A stretch of DNA of 64,000 nucleotides from Populus alba (GCF_005239225.2 NC_133301.1:13206318-13270317); one strand, 5' to 3'; positions 12,314 to 26,369 are shown, counted from the stretch's first letter. The notes: generated by a model from the letters alone, not told the origin. Numbers and translations: made by a program.

Positions 12314-13497
12314 GGATTTATGTACTTAAGGTTATTTTTTTTTTTTAGTTTAATGTAGGTATCCGGGTCAGTTTGCTCGCACCTCGACTAATCCCACAAG
12401 TTCTAAAATTAAAGACCATATAAGCTTCCAGTAGTCATCCTATCCCATGAGGTTAATTAATTGTGTGTCAAGGAGTCTCATGCATCAGGATTTTGTTAAA
12501 AATATGGAGCTCTCAGATTCGTACCAGAATTAAATAAAATACATAAGCATAAGTCCACGCATTTATCAAACGAAAGCTGTTTAAAGGACGGTCTGTTTCT
12601 CAATTTCATTAAGTTCTTTTTCTTTTTTTTGTTTTATATTAATATTTTTTTATATTATTTTAACGTGCTGATGTCACAAGTATTCTAATTTTATTAATTA
12701 ATAAATTAATACATAATGAGACTTGGATAAGAGTAATGATACAGCATGACAATTGATTTAATAGCAATCCTTGTCCTCAATTGATTCAACTTGCCAAAAT
12801 ACCCGCAGGAATTGACCGACCTCTTACACCTGCAATTCTAACCCTAATATATTGGAATTGGTATCGATTCACTGGGGTTCTGATGAACACAACATTCATT
12901 GGGAAATTCTATAAACCATTTCCAACCATCTAATTCAGATAGAGTAAATATTAAAAACTATAGAAACAGAAGAGTGAAAGAGAGATTAAAAGGGAAATAT
13001 GCCAAATTTATCTACATACAGGTAACTTAGATCTCCAGAAACTTTCACCTCTCTCACAATACAAGTTTTATTTTCATGGGCACGATACAAATTTATCTAC
13101 ATACAGGTAACAGAGATTAAAGGAGGATATCCATGTATCTTCTAGAGATTGATATTGATGTTATCATCGATAGTCATGTAGAATCTCAAAACCCAGAACT
13201 TATAAGATATTTTTTTATAGTGATATGTTGTCATTTTGATCTTTTTTTTTTATCTCCAAATAGTCCAAAACTTGTAGATAGTAAGCACGGTGATCATCGA
13301 TCATATCCTTGCATGAACACGTCTTTATGAATTCATGACTATATAAATATCCCTGAATTCTAAGGTAAATCATATTCTTTTTTAGATGAAGTTGACGACT
13401 TGATTTTCTTTTTCTTATTCAAATCTAAATATTCTCTGCAGTTAAATAAATACATACATAACCTCACAAAACTCTCATCGGTATCAAAAGTCACCAA

Positions 13498-13501
<4 letters not shown>

Positions 13502-13563
<62 letters not shown>
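13502..13563. repeat. (TA)31 microsatellite
   Basis: Perfect TA dinucleotide run of about 62 bases, the longest in the window. Likely highly length-variable between individuals. Confidence 0.95.
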
Positions 13564-13565
<2 letters not shown>

Positions 13566-13897
13566 CACCTTATTTTTGTATATGTTACAACCATGTAAGC
13601 CCAACCTCCTGTGCCTTCTAACCTATAACAATATTAAGAAAATCATAAATTTTTTTAAGCATTTTCAACTATCTCATCACATTTGATTGATTATTTTTTG
13701 GTAGGAAAAAGTGTGGCACTAAGTTCCATTTTAAGTGAGACTTTTTTCGTGAAACTCTGTTAGGCTACGGAACCATAATGTCCCGCACTCAAAATTGATA
13801 TTCTGACAGCTAAAAGTATATCGTGTTGAACCACTATAGTTACTAATATAATTATTATTAAAAATTTATATAATTATTAATTTTTAAACCCGTAAAA

Positions 13898-13999
13898 TTA
13901 GTCGAGTTATACACAAGCTAATCTGAACATTCATATTAATAAAAAAAAATTAGTCGAGTTATACACAAACTAATCTGAGCATTCATATTAATAAAAAAA
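13898..13999. repeat. Tandem duplication of about 52 bp
   Basis: Two adjacent copies (13898-13949 and 13950-13999) of a segment starting TTAGTCGAGTTATACACAA and ending in CATATTAATAAAAAA. They differ at only a few bases. A related block, GAACATTCATATTAATAATA, occurs alone near 15851, so the unit may derive from a dispersed repeat. Confidence 0.85.
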
Positions 14000-16900
14000 G
14001 AGTGCGGTCTAAGAGCTACCATTAATTTAAAATGTTTAAGAAAATAGCCCTACAGTCACTAATTTGGAAAAGCAAGAAATTACTTGGAATTAGAGGTTTT
14101 AAAAGGGGGCAAATTTCATTTTAAGAAAAAAAAAAAAGTGAATTATATATATAAGGTTATAACGAGAGATCCAAATGAAATCCTTTTTATTATATAAATG
14201 TATAGTATTTTTTGTAAGAAAATATAACCTTTGAATATACTTTTCATATGGACCAATTCTACTGTATTATAGTGATTTATTATACATTTATGAAAAAGAT
14301 ATTGAAATTTATTGCACATAAGAAAAAGTGTTTTTTATATTGAAACATCATTTTCTGAAATTTTTATTTTTTCTCTTTTGATTTCAAATGTTTACATGGT
14401 TGATAAAGTCTTCATTCCCATTTGCTGTATTTTCCATGTCAGGGCGGGGATTGACTGCCGAAATCAAAACTATGGCTTCCTTAAAAACTGTACGCTGTCC
14501 CCAACTATGGTATAATATTTTATAAAAGTGTAGCAGCCACATTAAATAAGGCCCTACACATGGCTCAAAAAGAGCACCAAGGACTAGTTCTCTTCCACAA
14601 TAAATATTCACGGTCAAAAGTCAGAATGATTTAAAGTTTGACCATTGATATGTTAGAGAGGAAGCATCGAGTGACAAGCTAGATATTAAGAGACGTTTGA
14701 TAATGAAATAATATACGGTTGTTTTTAAAGTTTTTTTTAATATATTAAAAAAAAATTTAATAAAGAAAAAAAAATTAAAAAAAAAAAACACTAACAAGCT
14801 TTATTTTATCGTTTTAGAAACTCTTTTAAAAATATATAAAATCTTTTAATTTTTTTTCTTTTTTTAAATAATTTTTTATGTTTTTAATATTTTTTTAATA
14901 TAACAATATCAAGAATAAATTTTAAAAATTAAAAAAAATATTATTTCAATCCATTTATAAATAAAAATATATTTTAAAAAATTATTATTATTTCAATACT
15001 AAACAGGTACTAAAAACACCTTTAACCTTTAAAAATAAATTTATTTATAAATAAAAAATAATTATTATCACGATACCAAATAAATATTAAAAAAAATTGA
15101 TATCAACCTCCAAAAATCATGGGCTTGCACACCATGCGGAAGAATATCACTCCTCTTCTTATGGATGCAGATGCTGTAGTTTTCAAAACCATGCTTGCGA
15201 GCAGATTTTTTTAAGTTACCTACAAGGACCACAGCTAGCACAAGTGGGATGGTTGCGTGCCATTTGCGTGGAGGTTAAACTATTCCGTTTCTAGAAAATA
15301 TATTTGTCATCTGCATAAAAGTTAAAGAACTACTAGCTCCTTCAAGTTGTTAAAATATCATCTTTAATTACTTATTTACTCCACAATAAAAAAGATTGTC
15401 TTGAGTAACAAGAAATATGCTCGAACTTAATTGATTTTTTTAGAATTATGATTATTGGACCATCGGCACCTATCTGTGATTTATTCAAATTTTCATATTT
15501 AACAAAATGATACGGAGTTTAATAAATTATTAACAATACATGTGACAGGAAAGAAGCAGTATTCATACTAAAATCATCATAATAAATCTTCTACTTGAAG
15601 CCATGCTCCTGTCCTCTAATCAGGGTGGCTTTACATTTTCATCATACTTAAGTTGCACAGCAAGCCCCAATAAATTCAAAATTAAAAAACTTAAAGGAAA
15701 TAATCTTGAAAGGTACATTAAGTATTGGTCAGGTTTTAGATTTATTTTTCAATAATTACGAGTTTGGGTCCCCTCAGAGCTGTTAAGAGCTTACATGATT
15801 ATAATCTTCAGCGCCTGTAGAATTAATTGAAATCCGAGCAAATTGACCCGAACATTCATATTAATAATAATAAAAAAAAAACCTAAGAAAATAATCAGAA
15901 TGATAGAAGAATTAGAAAGACCTCGTCAAGGAAGTGAAAACAAGCAAACCAATATTATTAATTTGGTAACATAGTATGAAGCTAAATCATCTTGATCATG
16001 TCCAAAACTTCAGTAACAAGTAGCATGATTAGAGAAGGGATATTCTGGACGCGTTATTGCAGAGTATAGAAGAGTCTTGCATTCCCTCATGGACCATTGT
16101 ACCTTGTCAAACAAGCTGAATTGAAAGGGAAAGAAGGAGAAATATCTATACCAGAGGAAACAGGCGTGTATGTTTGACCCTATTTCTAGCTTTTATATGC
16201 ATGGGTTCCCCTCGTTAATTAAGTCTTCAATGGCTCCAGTGGTCTAATTTGGCATATATATACATATATATTGGAAGAAATCAAACTAATAATTAATATT
16301 TTGGGGAGAGGAAAGGGGCAGTTCAGTGTGGGTGGCTGCTGAGGGGAGTAACTTTACGACTGGTCTTGCCGGTCCACCCATGAAAGATGGTTCTATATTG
16401 ACGCTGGTCAAGACCCACATGGTGCATGCAATTCTTCGATTTTTATTTTTTTTTATCAATTGAAAAAATATTTCTGTTTTCGAATCACATATATACAGCC
16501 TTAATTACTAGTAAAAAACTTCTTATCCCCTTTTTACGAGCTCTTTTCATAGAAGAATTATTTTTATGCTTCTTTAAATGTGACCAAATCCCTTCAAATC
16601 TTCATGCATTTGGAGGATGGAGATGAGTTTTAATTAATTAGGTTAAAAGTATCCTTCTCCATGAAGTTCGTTTTCCTCTTGATTCCCCCAATATTATTCT
16701 TTCGAGGCACTTTACAAGTTGTGATGGAGCACTTGATCATGAATCCAAGAGATAAGATTTCCCATCACTTTTTTAAAATCTATAGTTGATGAGATCTTTA
16801 TAGCAATTTAATCTAACAAAAGCGACGTATATATGCAACCAAATGGTCCAGCCAAATAAAGATCTTCTTGGTAGATCCCTCGCTATATATAAATATATAT

Positions 16901-18713
16901 TATAAAATGGTGATTTCTCGCTCTTTATTCTGAAATATTAAGGGTTAAGCTCTTCAAAGTTGCTTTTAAACTATACAAAAGGCTTGATATCAACGATGAA
17001 TTCGAGTAATTAGAGTGGTAAGAAGGATGGGTATTGTTGAGAAAAGGATCCACAATCATAAAATATTTCAAAATTCAAAATTAATAATGTATTAACTAGA
17101 TTATAGTTATAAAACAATTAATTTTTTTGGCTAAAAACAAAATAAAATACAAGGACGTGTCTTTTGATTTTGAAGGTCATGAATAGATCCTTTTCTTTTT
17201 CATTTTATAATTAATATTATCTAATGATGCTACGCACAATATATGAAATGGAAGATAGCTAGCAATGAGTCATGCTGCATGAAGTCGAGACATCTTTTTA
17301 CTAGGGCACACACACAAGAGTTCAGGAAACGAACAAGATGCATGACATAAAGTGAGCACTTCCTCCATTTCTATTATCATATTATAATGCATTTAATTAT
17401 CTGTTGATTCTACTGAGCAAGCAAAGATAACGAGAAAAGCCTCCTTAGTGGGTCAGTGACCACACAATTGATATAAAAAAATAGAAATCGTATATGATCG
17501 GATAAGTAAAAAAATTAAAATTAAAATTAAAATGCTATTGTATTAAAAAAATATAACTAGATTATGAATTTTAACCCGCTGAATAATTCCAAATTAATTT
17601 TTTTACAGGTAGCGTAGTCTAAGGATGGATTGGTCAAGTCCGGATCAATGCACCAAGTCTAGCTAAGCTCAATAATAGTGAATAAACCATCAGCAGCCGC
17701 CAGAAAACAATGCATATGGCCTAGTGGTTTGGGTTTGATTTCCAAAACCCAGTCCCCCCCTGACACGTTGTGCCTTTTTTTGAATTTAATTAATTAATTG
17801 ACTACATAAAAATAAATGATTTCCTAAACCCAGTGTCACTAAAATAAGGGAGTTCAGTTTGTTGACACGACTCTAGTCAAGAAAGCCACCCATGCCATGA
17901 AAATGTAAAAATAATAATACAAATAAAACAATAAGCTTTCATGAAAAATAGATTGAAATTCGTTGTTTTATTATTAAAATCTTTAAATATATTTTAAACA
18001 TAGTTTTATTTAATTTATTATTATTTTAACTTTCAATAGCTTAAAACATAAATATATTATTTTTTATTAATTTACTTTAATAGTTATAAAATATTTTTTC
18101 AACATAAACTGTAATTTAGTTCGAATTATTAAATGATTAAGATAAATAAGAGATACATAAATAAAAAAAATAATTTTATGAAAAATAAAATTTGATACGA
18201 CTGTATTATTTTTTTTGGTAAATAACAATGTTAAATAATTTTTTAAAATCTATATTTTTTTATTCTTTTTTATGTCTAAAAACTTTTTGGTGCCCTGCAG
18301 TGAAACACAAATACACAAGCTAGTATAGATCTAGAATTACTAAATAAAATAGAAACAAAGCAAAAAAGAAGCAGCACTTTCGTTAGTGACAATGAACACT
18401 AACCTCGGTTAACAACACAGCCTTAAAAAGGACTCAAACGAGAGAGAGACATGGACAAAGGAAAGAGAGAAGAAGAGTTTTCCAAAATGTACGGTGTTTA
18501 GGAAAGTGTATCGCTTGAAAGTACAATTCTTTGTTATAAAATTAATTCTAAAAAATGACATTATAGAGTTTTAATTTATTATTGTCAATGGGGTTCCTAT
18601 TGTTACTTATAATTAAAATTAAAAAAAAACAATCAAGAAATTTTATTATATATTATTTTGGTTGATATCATCAAATCAACTTGAACAGTTAAGGAACAAT
18701 CTATACAATTGTT

Positions 18714-18716
<3 letters not shown>

Positions 18717-18753
<37 letters not shown>
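18717..18753. repeat. (AT)n microsatellite
   Basis: Perfect AT dinucleotide run of about 37 bases in intergenic DNA. Confidence 0.95.
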
Positions 18754-18757
<4 letters not shown>

Positions 18758-19093
18758 GCATTACTTAACTATTTATATAAACAACCAAAACAAGTGCGTA
18801 GTTGGCTCAAGAATTTAATCATTGAGATAGGGCAAATTTAACCCACATCTTGCTAGCTAGCTGGTGAGAAGTTCTTTCCAGATAGATACAAATCTTCACC
18901 ATAATCCCAACCGTAATTATATATTTGGTTGGAGAAATTTGAAGCATTAAACCTTGTTATCATTTGCTAGCTGTAATTTTCATCCTGTGCTTAGTGGAGA
19001 CTAGCTAAACATCATTTCATGATGTCATGGGCTTATTACATGACCCCATGTTTTTTGGTTCTTCAAGAAACCATCATCATCATCATTGCTGTA

Positions 19094-19116
19094 ATTATTA
19101 TTATTATTATTATTAT
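19094..19116. repeat. (ATT)n microsatellite
   Basis: Seven or more ATT trinucleotides. A second ATT run lies at about 20491-20513. Confidence 0.9.
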
Positions 19117-20268
19117 ACACCCATATGCTTAGTTTTAGTTCCGGGAAATGTATATGAACTCCTCACACCAGAAAAAAGGGGCTAGTTTAACGGTAACCTT
19201 TTCCGGCTAAGAACTTGGACTGTGGGCGCGCTCCAAGTTACAAATTTCGATCATACACGCCGAAGATTTATAAATGTGTCCCTGGTTATCTCGTGAATGT
19301 GTAGTTTTAAATAGCTATTTCATGATAAATTAAAATTTTTTATTTTTTTTTATTTTATTGTGTTAATATCAAAAATAATTTTTAAACATAAAAAAAATCA
19401 TTTTACTTTTTTAATGTATTTACTATGTTAGCTGGGAATGATAAATAAAATTATTGCCTCCTTTAGCTAAGATCATTAAGTAGCATATGCTGAGTTTTTT
19501 CTATTTTTTCTATTGAATTTTTTTATGTTTTTATTTTTTTAATGTGTTAATATCAAAAAATTATTTTAAAAATTAATCATTGTACCACTTTTAAATATCT
19601 AAAATTAAAATGAATGTCGAATGTTTGATAAGTTTATTTAAAATAGATAAAAGGCACATTGGTTTCTCATTCTTAATGGGTTAAAGTAGAAAAAAATAAT
19701 TGTAATTTGTAAATAAAAAAAATACCCTAAAACATAGCCACCTATAACATTATTCTAATGGCATAACTTCACCATTTAAATGTATTTATTGTGTTAGCTA
19801 AGAACAATAAATAAAATTATTGCCTCCTTCAGTTAAGATCATCAAGTAGCATGTGCAGAGCTTCCTCCAGAGACACACACGCCTACATTGTCCAACAATG
19901 CCCATGGATTTGTTACCAAGAAACAACAGGCTGCTAACGATGCCCATGGAATTGCCTATATTTTGAATTATATAATATTAAAAGTCTCTCTTTTTACGTA
20001 ATAATTAAATAAATTAAAATCATAATAATTAATTTTTTAATTAAATAAGACTTTTAGATATAATATAGTCAAACCATACTAGACTATGTAAAAAAATAAT
20101 CTATTCAATCACAAAAACTAACTAACATCAAGCTATTATACACGAGAATAAGCCCGACAATACAAATTGCTTCACTATTTAAACAGCAATAGTAATAAAA
20201 GAAAAAAAATTATTTATATGAGTAAGTGTACACGTGTAAATCATTCTTGCTGCCTCATCTTTCTGTTT

Positions 20269-20353
20269 ATCTCCACAATACAAGTGAACTAACTACTCGG
20301 ATTTACTGTTTACTGTTTACTGTTTACTGTTTACCTCCACAATACAAGTGAAA
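20269..20353. repeat. (TTTACTG)4 heptamer array inside a short duplication
   Basis: Four perfect TTTACTG units (20302-20329) plus a partial fifth. They lie between two copies of CTCCACAATACAAGTGAA (20271-20288 and 20335-20352). The array seems to have grown within a roughly 65-bp tandem duplication. Confidence 0.9.
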
Positions 20354-21385
20354 CAAGAATACAAAGCGGATAGACGTGTGTGTAACGTGGAATTTAAAGC
20401 GCGTGTGAGAGTATCACAGTAGGAGACAGAGCCTTTCCAAGAACTGTCAGTGAAACGGATCAAAATTCATTGCTTTCTTTTCTTTTTTATCGTTATTATT
20501 ATTATTATTATTATTTACCTCGGAGAAGGAGAGAGAGAAAAGAGCCCATAGATTTGGTCCGGTTTCTGCTTTGAAAACCACTGGATCCAGTTGGATTGAC
20601 TGTGTCCTAACTTGGTAACTAGCCCAACCATAGGTCTTGGTTAGGTCTGGCTTCGCTTTCAACACTGCACCTCTTACCAGCCGTACCAAGTTTGTTTTTC
20701 AGTCATGCCCCCATACTTTCCTTTATTGGATATTGGTACGTGAAGGAGGAATCAATATGTTGGAGAGATTTCCATTATTATATAGTAATTCAATTTTCTA
20801 AACTAATACATGGAGATTGAATTTTTTTTTTCTATTCAATGCATTGAAAATAATTAATAAATACCATGATAAAATAAAAGAAATCAATTGGTACATTGAT
20901 TTAATTAATTTTTAAAATCCTTATTAAATTTTGTTTTTTTTTCTCTTGAATAAAAAAGAACTTAACATGCATCAGCATCATATGATTATAATCATTTAAA
21001 ACTAATTTAGAAGCAGATTCTTTAAATTAAAATTTACATACAAACTGATTTACTAGCAAATAAATAATAAAATATTTTTTTTAAAAAAAATCAATCTCAT
21101 GTGATAAAATAACAACCACTATATGTTTGTATAAAATTTATATGATTTTTTTAATTAATTTTTCGTTAGAGAAGGCCAAATTATTTTTTCTCTACATTAA
21201 TACTAAATTAATTGTCCAGAACAATGTTAATATTTAATGACCTAAAATACTAAAACAGAAGAAATCTAAAACATTCTACTCCATATGTAAATAATCAAAT
21301 GTGTAAGGAGTCTAAAGGAAAGTCCAAATTAAAATACCCTAAACCCCTCGAAATATCGCAAAATATCGAACACCCCTTCCTCCCC

Positions 21386-21393
21386 TATAAATA
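21386..21393 (+). promoter_or_regulatory. Probable TATA box of the long serine-rich gene
   Basis: TATAAATA preceded by a C-rich stretch (CCTTCCTCCCC), 130 bases before the ATG at 21516. The following leader is pyrimidine-rich (CTTCTCCTCTTCTCTC near 21461), typical of a plant 5' UTR. Confidence 0.6.
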
Positions 21394-21515
21394 TGTCGCT
21401 AGAGTGAAGTTAGGTTTGCCAAACTCGATAGAAAAACAATTTTCTTTGACTCCCTACAATCTTCTCCTCTTCTCTCTTTACTGCAACCCTTAAGAACAGA
21501 ACCACCACCATCAAA

Positions 21516-22154
21516 ATGGCGGCCATGGCCACTGGATCTTCTAGGAGAACCTCGAGCGGTCCAATTATTCGCTCTCTCTCTCCATCCGGTAGATTCCACC
21601 AGCACTTCTCCAGATCTCCGTCAGCTTCCGCCTCCTCCACCCCCTTCGCTTACTCAAGTTCAAGTTTCATGTCTCGCTCATCAACTTTCTTCACCAGATC
21701 CGCATCGCCTACACGGGTTAACATGTACGGGCACTCCACACCGTCGCCTTCTTCATCCGTCCGCTTAAATGCCGTCTCTCCTAACCGCTCAATCTCCACT
21801 GTCAATCCTTCTCGTAGCCACCACCATCAGGTAGTGAGAAAACAGAGCACTCCTAAACAGACTTGCATGTGTTCGCCGACGACACATCCAGGCTCTTTCC
21901 GGTGTAGTCGCCATAAAGGCATAGGGCTTGGCAGTTCAACCTCATCAAGTAATTACTCTTCGAACAACAATCGGCTGAATGCGAGAAGATCTGCCATGAC
22001 CAATTCGCTAGTGAGAATCGGCGGCGTGGAAGGTGATTTGGTGAGAAGAGCCTTGGCCGCTTTGATCCGGCCGTCTTCTCACCAACAACGCAGGCGTTCT
22101 GCATTCCAGTCCCGACCGAGCCGGCTTTCCGTCATGTCCAAAGCTGAGTCTTAA
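21516..22154 (+). CDS. Serine-rich protein-like protein, long paralogue
   Basis: A single-exon frame of 212 residues starting at the first ATG after a TATA box and a CT-rich leader. The N-terminal half (about 1-105) is rich in serine, with RSxSP-type sites that could be phosphorylated. The core is CMCSPTTHPGSFRC (residues 117-130) with H133. The C-terminal part holds LAALIRPSSH followed by a basic RRRSAFQSRPSR stretch. This is the organisation of the plant serine-rich-protein-like family (Arabidopsis At5g25280, At5g11090). It shares the core and C-terminal block with the shorter gene at 11889 on the same strand, so the two are paralogues. GC content is clearly above the surroundings. No signal peptide or membrane segment is visible. 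The function is not established. Confidence 0.9.
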   Translation: MAAMATGSSRRTSSGPIIRSLSPSGRFHQHFSRSPSASASSTPFAYSSSSFMSRSSTFFTRSASPTRVNMYGHSTPSPSSSVRLNAVSPNRSISTVNPSRSHHHQVVRKQSTPKQTCMCSPTTHPGSFRCSRHKGIGLGSSTSSSNYSSNNNRLNARRSAMTNSLVRIGGVEGDLVRRALAALIRPSSHQQRRRSAFQSRPSRLSVMSKAES

Positions 22155-24671
22155 GGGTATGTTGGTCATTTCAAGTTTTTATTTGCTTGCTCACCCGACG
22201 AGGACTGGGCTCAGATTGCAGTGGTGGCGCGTGGAAATCGGGACGGAAAGTTTTTTTATCGGAATCCGGTGACGTAACACAAAATTCGACGACAGGACTT
22301 TCTGAATATATAGATACATAACACATGGCTTTTGAGTGTGTATAGTTATCAAAGCTATATTATTCAGTTGCAAAATCAATGCATTTTTAAAGGCTTCAAA
22401 ATTCTAACCAACAAAAATTAACAAAATAACTAACTCTAATCTAACTTGCAAATTAACTAAACTAAGTAATCCGTTAATCAGAATTTGTGGATGTCATTCA
22501 GCCATGTCAATTTCTCAGCTGTGAGTGGATTCTTCCGTTTGTCTTTTCCGTGTGGTCTCACGTTTTCTGTGAACTCCGTGTGTAGGGGTTTTTGTGCTGT
22601 GCGCGTGCTGTTTACGACCATGATCCATCCGTTCACCGTATTCGTTTACGTGGTTTATGTTTCCTGTCGAGGTAAGGGTGTTTTTTATTGGTTAACTTTG
22701 CTTCTTCTTCTCTTGGTTTTTTTTATTTGCAGGTGTGCATTTTCACTTGCCGGGAAATTGAAGTGTTTATATTTGAGCTGGAAATTAAAAGTTTGAGAAA
22801 TTATAATACTGGACAAGGACAAACCTATGCTCTGCTTAGGTTGGAGAACATTATTTATGATAATAATAATAATAATAAAATTGAAGTGGGTGGTTAATAT
22901 ATTCCTTTAATAATGGAAAGGACGTGATATTATTTGGTCACTTGATGGGAGAAATTTAAATTAAATAATTATCATGAAATATAGATTCTTTAATAATTAT
23001 AATAAAATGCACATGCATTAATTTATGAAAAAAAGAAATTGAGATTTTTTCTCAATGAATATCAGAAGAAATTATTTATTTATATTGATTCTATTGTATT
23101 CAACCGATTGAATATATTCAACAATTACTAAATCCAAAAGCCTATAAACCTTTAATTTTAAATAACCAACAAAAATATTTTGAAGACCCTTGGATTCTAA
23201 ATTTTTTTTATAAAAAGCTACACTCCGTTATTTTAAAATATTTCAGATTTAATATTTTACCATTTCATGTTTTATAGGAAAAAAATATTTACTTTTTTAA
23301 AAGATATTCTATTATAAATATGACATCCAATAAGTAAAGTTTAACCCCATTAATTATTTAGTAAATTAGTATTCAAAAGTGTGGTTTTTTTTTTATGGTT
23401 TTTTTTTTTTTGTGTTTAAACACCTATAAACATGAATAAAATTGATAATCATTTAAATAAATAAATAATTGTTAAAAATAACTAAAAGTAAAATTAAAAA
23501 ATAAATATAAATCAAATTATTTAGTTTAAATATTTATATATTGATTAAATTTATTTATTTGATCAAGATATTTAATCTCATATGCGTAACTTAAAAGATA
23601 TAGGTATTTTTCATAAGCTAGCACGTGAGACCCACATTCTTCCAGTGTTTTGATTTAAAAATTAATTATTAAAAATAAAACATTCAAACTATTTTCATAA
23701 TTATAAAATTAATAATAATAATAATAAAAAAAACAAATCTCTCCTAAACACATGCTTTAAGTTTTTACTATTCAAAAGGGCATAAAGGTTATTTTTCTGT
23801 TTTATGAAAAAACAGAGACAAAAATACACTTAATCAATATATTTTTTTTGTAATGTAGTGGTAAATAAGTTGTTTTAATTCAAAAAAAAGTAAAAAATAT
23901 GAAAATAACCCTTCATTAATGTCTGGTTGATCTTTTGAAAATACCAAACCCTCCTCAAAATCATTGCTCTCTATTTTGTTTTTCAAAGGATAAAATTAAT
24001 TTAAAAATTAATTATTAAAAGTAAAAAGTTCAAACTATCAGAATTAATAAAAAAATTCATATGAAAAAATGAAATCACCCCTAAATACATGCCTTAATTT
24101 TTGTACTATTCTAAGGGCATAAAAATTATTATTTTTTTATTTTGTAAAAAAAACAAAAAAACAGAATTACACCTGATCAACAATTTGTTTTTTAACGAGG
24201 GGTAAATCTGTTGTTTTAATGTTCAAAAAAAGTTGGAAAGATGAAAATAATCCTCGACAATCCAGGTTTATCATGAGAAAAGATCAAATTATCCTCAAAA
24301 TCAAAGCTTCTTAATTTTTTTTTCTAACCTGTTTTTACTGGTTTGATCTCTCAAACCGGTTTTTTTAATTAGTTTTAAATCAAATTTTGATTACCCGGTT
24401 ATTTTGCTCTGGTATTATAGTGGGACTCCATTGTCGCCTCCGAGATACATACAAACCGCTTCGGCTTTTTGGGTGAAAAGAATTTCTATAACTGATCTGT
24501 CTCTACTCAAACAAAACCTCGAAAGATAAAAAAAAAAGCTTTGAATGATACCTCTCATGCCCATCAACCTACAGTGCAGACCATACGGAGGACTGCCTCG
24601 AAAACAGCTCCGGGAAGATAAGGTTTTGAAAAAGATAGGTGGGGGCGGGTGCCGAGGGACGGAGGAAGGCA

Positions 24672-24767
24672 ATGGCAGCTACTGCTTTCTTGGATGAGTG
24701 TCGTTGTCACAAGACTTGTACTAGAAGAGGTCAAACAAACAAAGAAATGAAACCCCACTCTGTATAA
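24672..24767 (+). other. Tiny cysteine-containing ORF, coding status unknown
   Basis: A 31-codon frame with a CRCHKTC cluster at residues 10-16 and a basic following stretch. It lies in a locally GC-richer patch (24550-24740). No signal peptide precedes it and I recognise no peptide family, so it is recorded only as an observation. Confidence 0.15.
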
Positions 24768-24969
24768 ATCATTAGCTATGGATTGATAAATCAGAGAAAA
24801 TATTGTAAAAATTACGGGTATCGTCCATGTAAGACAAGTAGTTTGATGTCATCTCATACTATAATAAGTCTTCTTGCTTGCAGATGAGGTTTTATCTTGT
24901 AATCGTAATCAGGGAGAGAAAAATATCAATTACACCGATTAAAGAAGGGCCGTAGGGGAAAAGGAGATG

Positions 24970-24995
24970 GATGATGATGATGATGATGATGATGA
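24970..24995. repeat. (GAT)n microsatellite
   Basis: About eight to nine GAT trinucleotides in non-coding DNA. Confidence 0.92.
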
Positions 24996-26369
24996 GTGAT
25001 GTCTATTGAAAGAAAATGTAAGATGGTTGACAGTGTGAGAGATTTATTTACAACCAAAATTAAAATGTAAATCTACTTGTCTCTAGGTTTAGTACGTGTT
25101 TTTCTACTATCACCATGAAAAAACTATTTTTTTAAAACATATCAGAGAAAACTACGAATGAAATTATATTTTTTAAAATTTTAATATATATATTTTTATA
25201 AAATATAATTTTTAAAAAATAATTGTTACCATATTCTTGTACAACCCTCGACTTTATATGATGAATGATATCCTTACTATAATGCAAGAAATATACCCTT
25301 ACCTGAACCCTTGCTAGATTGCATCTATACGAGAGGTTGTGAGAAATCTAACGAATTGTTTTTATTGAATACCTGTCATTAACTACAATTCCAGCAAACA
25401 ATTTAATATTCCAAATTGTCGAGAAAAAAAGAAAAGAAAAGAAAAAGGCATTGTTAGGTGCTCAAATTTGAGAGAGAATATATAATTTGAAAAGGAGGAA
25501 ACCACCTGCTCATACAATTGGATTCAAATGTCCAAACGAGGAGGTAAGATTTAACCCTTTATCTGTTCCATTTGCTGGTGGCACCCACACTGGGCCTCCT
25601 CACATACAAAAACACTCAAAAGCAGCCCACATGCTTGAAAAGACACGTATTGAATGGGTTATAGCTGTGAGGGGTCACACCAGCACCAGGGACCATATGC
25701 CTCCATTTTCTCATCAAATTAATACATAGCAGGGAGAGCATCCAGCAATCTAATTTAGAGTCACACCAATCCTCTTGAACATTATCTTCTAGATTGCTGC
25801 GTTTGTCACGGAGAAAAAAGTGTTTTTTTTTTTTTAATTTTTCATATCATTATATTAAATCCATCTCTGGAAAAAGCTTGTGATGAAAATGCATGGCTGG
25901 GAGCTGTAGGTCCATCATGTATTTTACTAATCCTTGCAAAAACAGAAATCCAATGCGTTGAAATCTCGTGCATTTTCCCATCAAACTGAGAATCCGAAGA
26001 TGAAAGGAAAAGAAAAGGGATGAGTCAGATATCTGAGTAGCTGAGTCAGGAACTGGTGTTTGTTTGGACGACAGACAAAATGTACTGCACATGGTGGAGA
26101 ATTTTAGAGTGTAGTTGAATAGAGCTTCCATGATAGAGAGTAGGCCCTTGTTTGGATGTTGTCATCTTCCTCCATGGCTGTTCACAGCACATGTGCATGT
26201 ACCAGCCTCGGAGGTGTTGTATTGATGATGTCGATAAGGATAAGGATAGATGTCGATTCTACATTCGTGTGCTTACACCTTTACTAGGGCTGCTTCTAGT
26301 AAAATGCATCTAGTGTTCCAAAGTCCATGTGCATAATACATTTTTTTTTTTTTTTTGCTTACCATGACA

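Larger units (their letters stand above)
12320..21380. other. Gene-free 9-kb spacer between the two serine-rich paralogues
   Basis: I see no coding region that resembles a known protein. Short open frames (for example at 13133-13330, 14312-14515, 15097-15294 and 16426-16626 on the plus strand, and 20447-20689 on the minus strand) lack family resemblance; the last is partly an ATT microsatellite read as asparagines. The spacer contains AT microsatellites, a tandem duplication at 13898, a heptamer repeat at 20302 and AT-rich repeat debris (about 14690-15060, 17940-18260, 19300-19600). Confidence 0.6.

Noticed and set aside
20447..20689. Minus-strand frame with a run of asparagines
   Set aside because: The asparagine run is an ATT microsatellite read in frame; the rest resembles no family.
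22485..22796. Hydrophobic plus-strand frame after the long serine-rich gene
   Set aside because: T-rich DNA naturally encodes hydrophobic residues; no family resemblance, and it lies in probable 3' flanking sequence.
24415..24758. Two overlapping minus-strand frames in a GC-richer patch
   Set aside because: Neither resembles a known protein, and the two frames compete over the same DNA.
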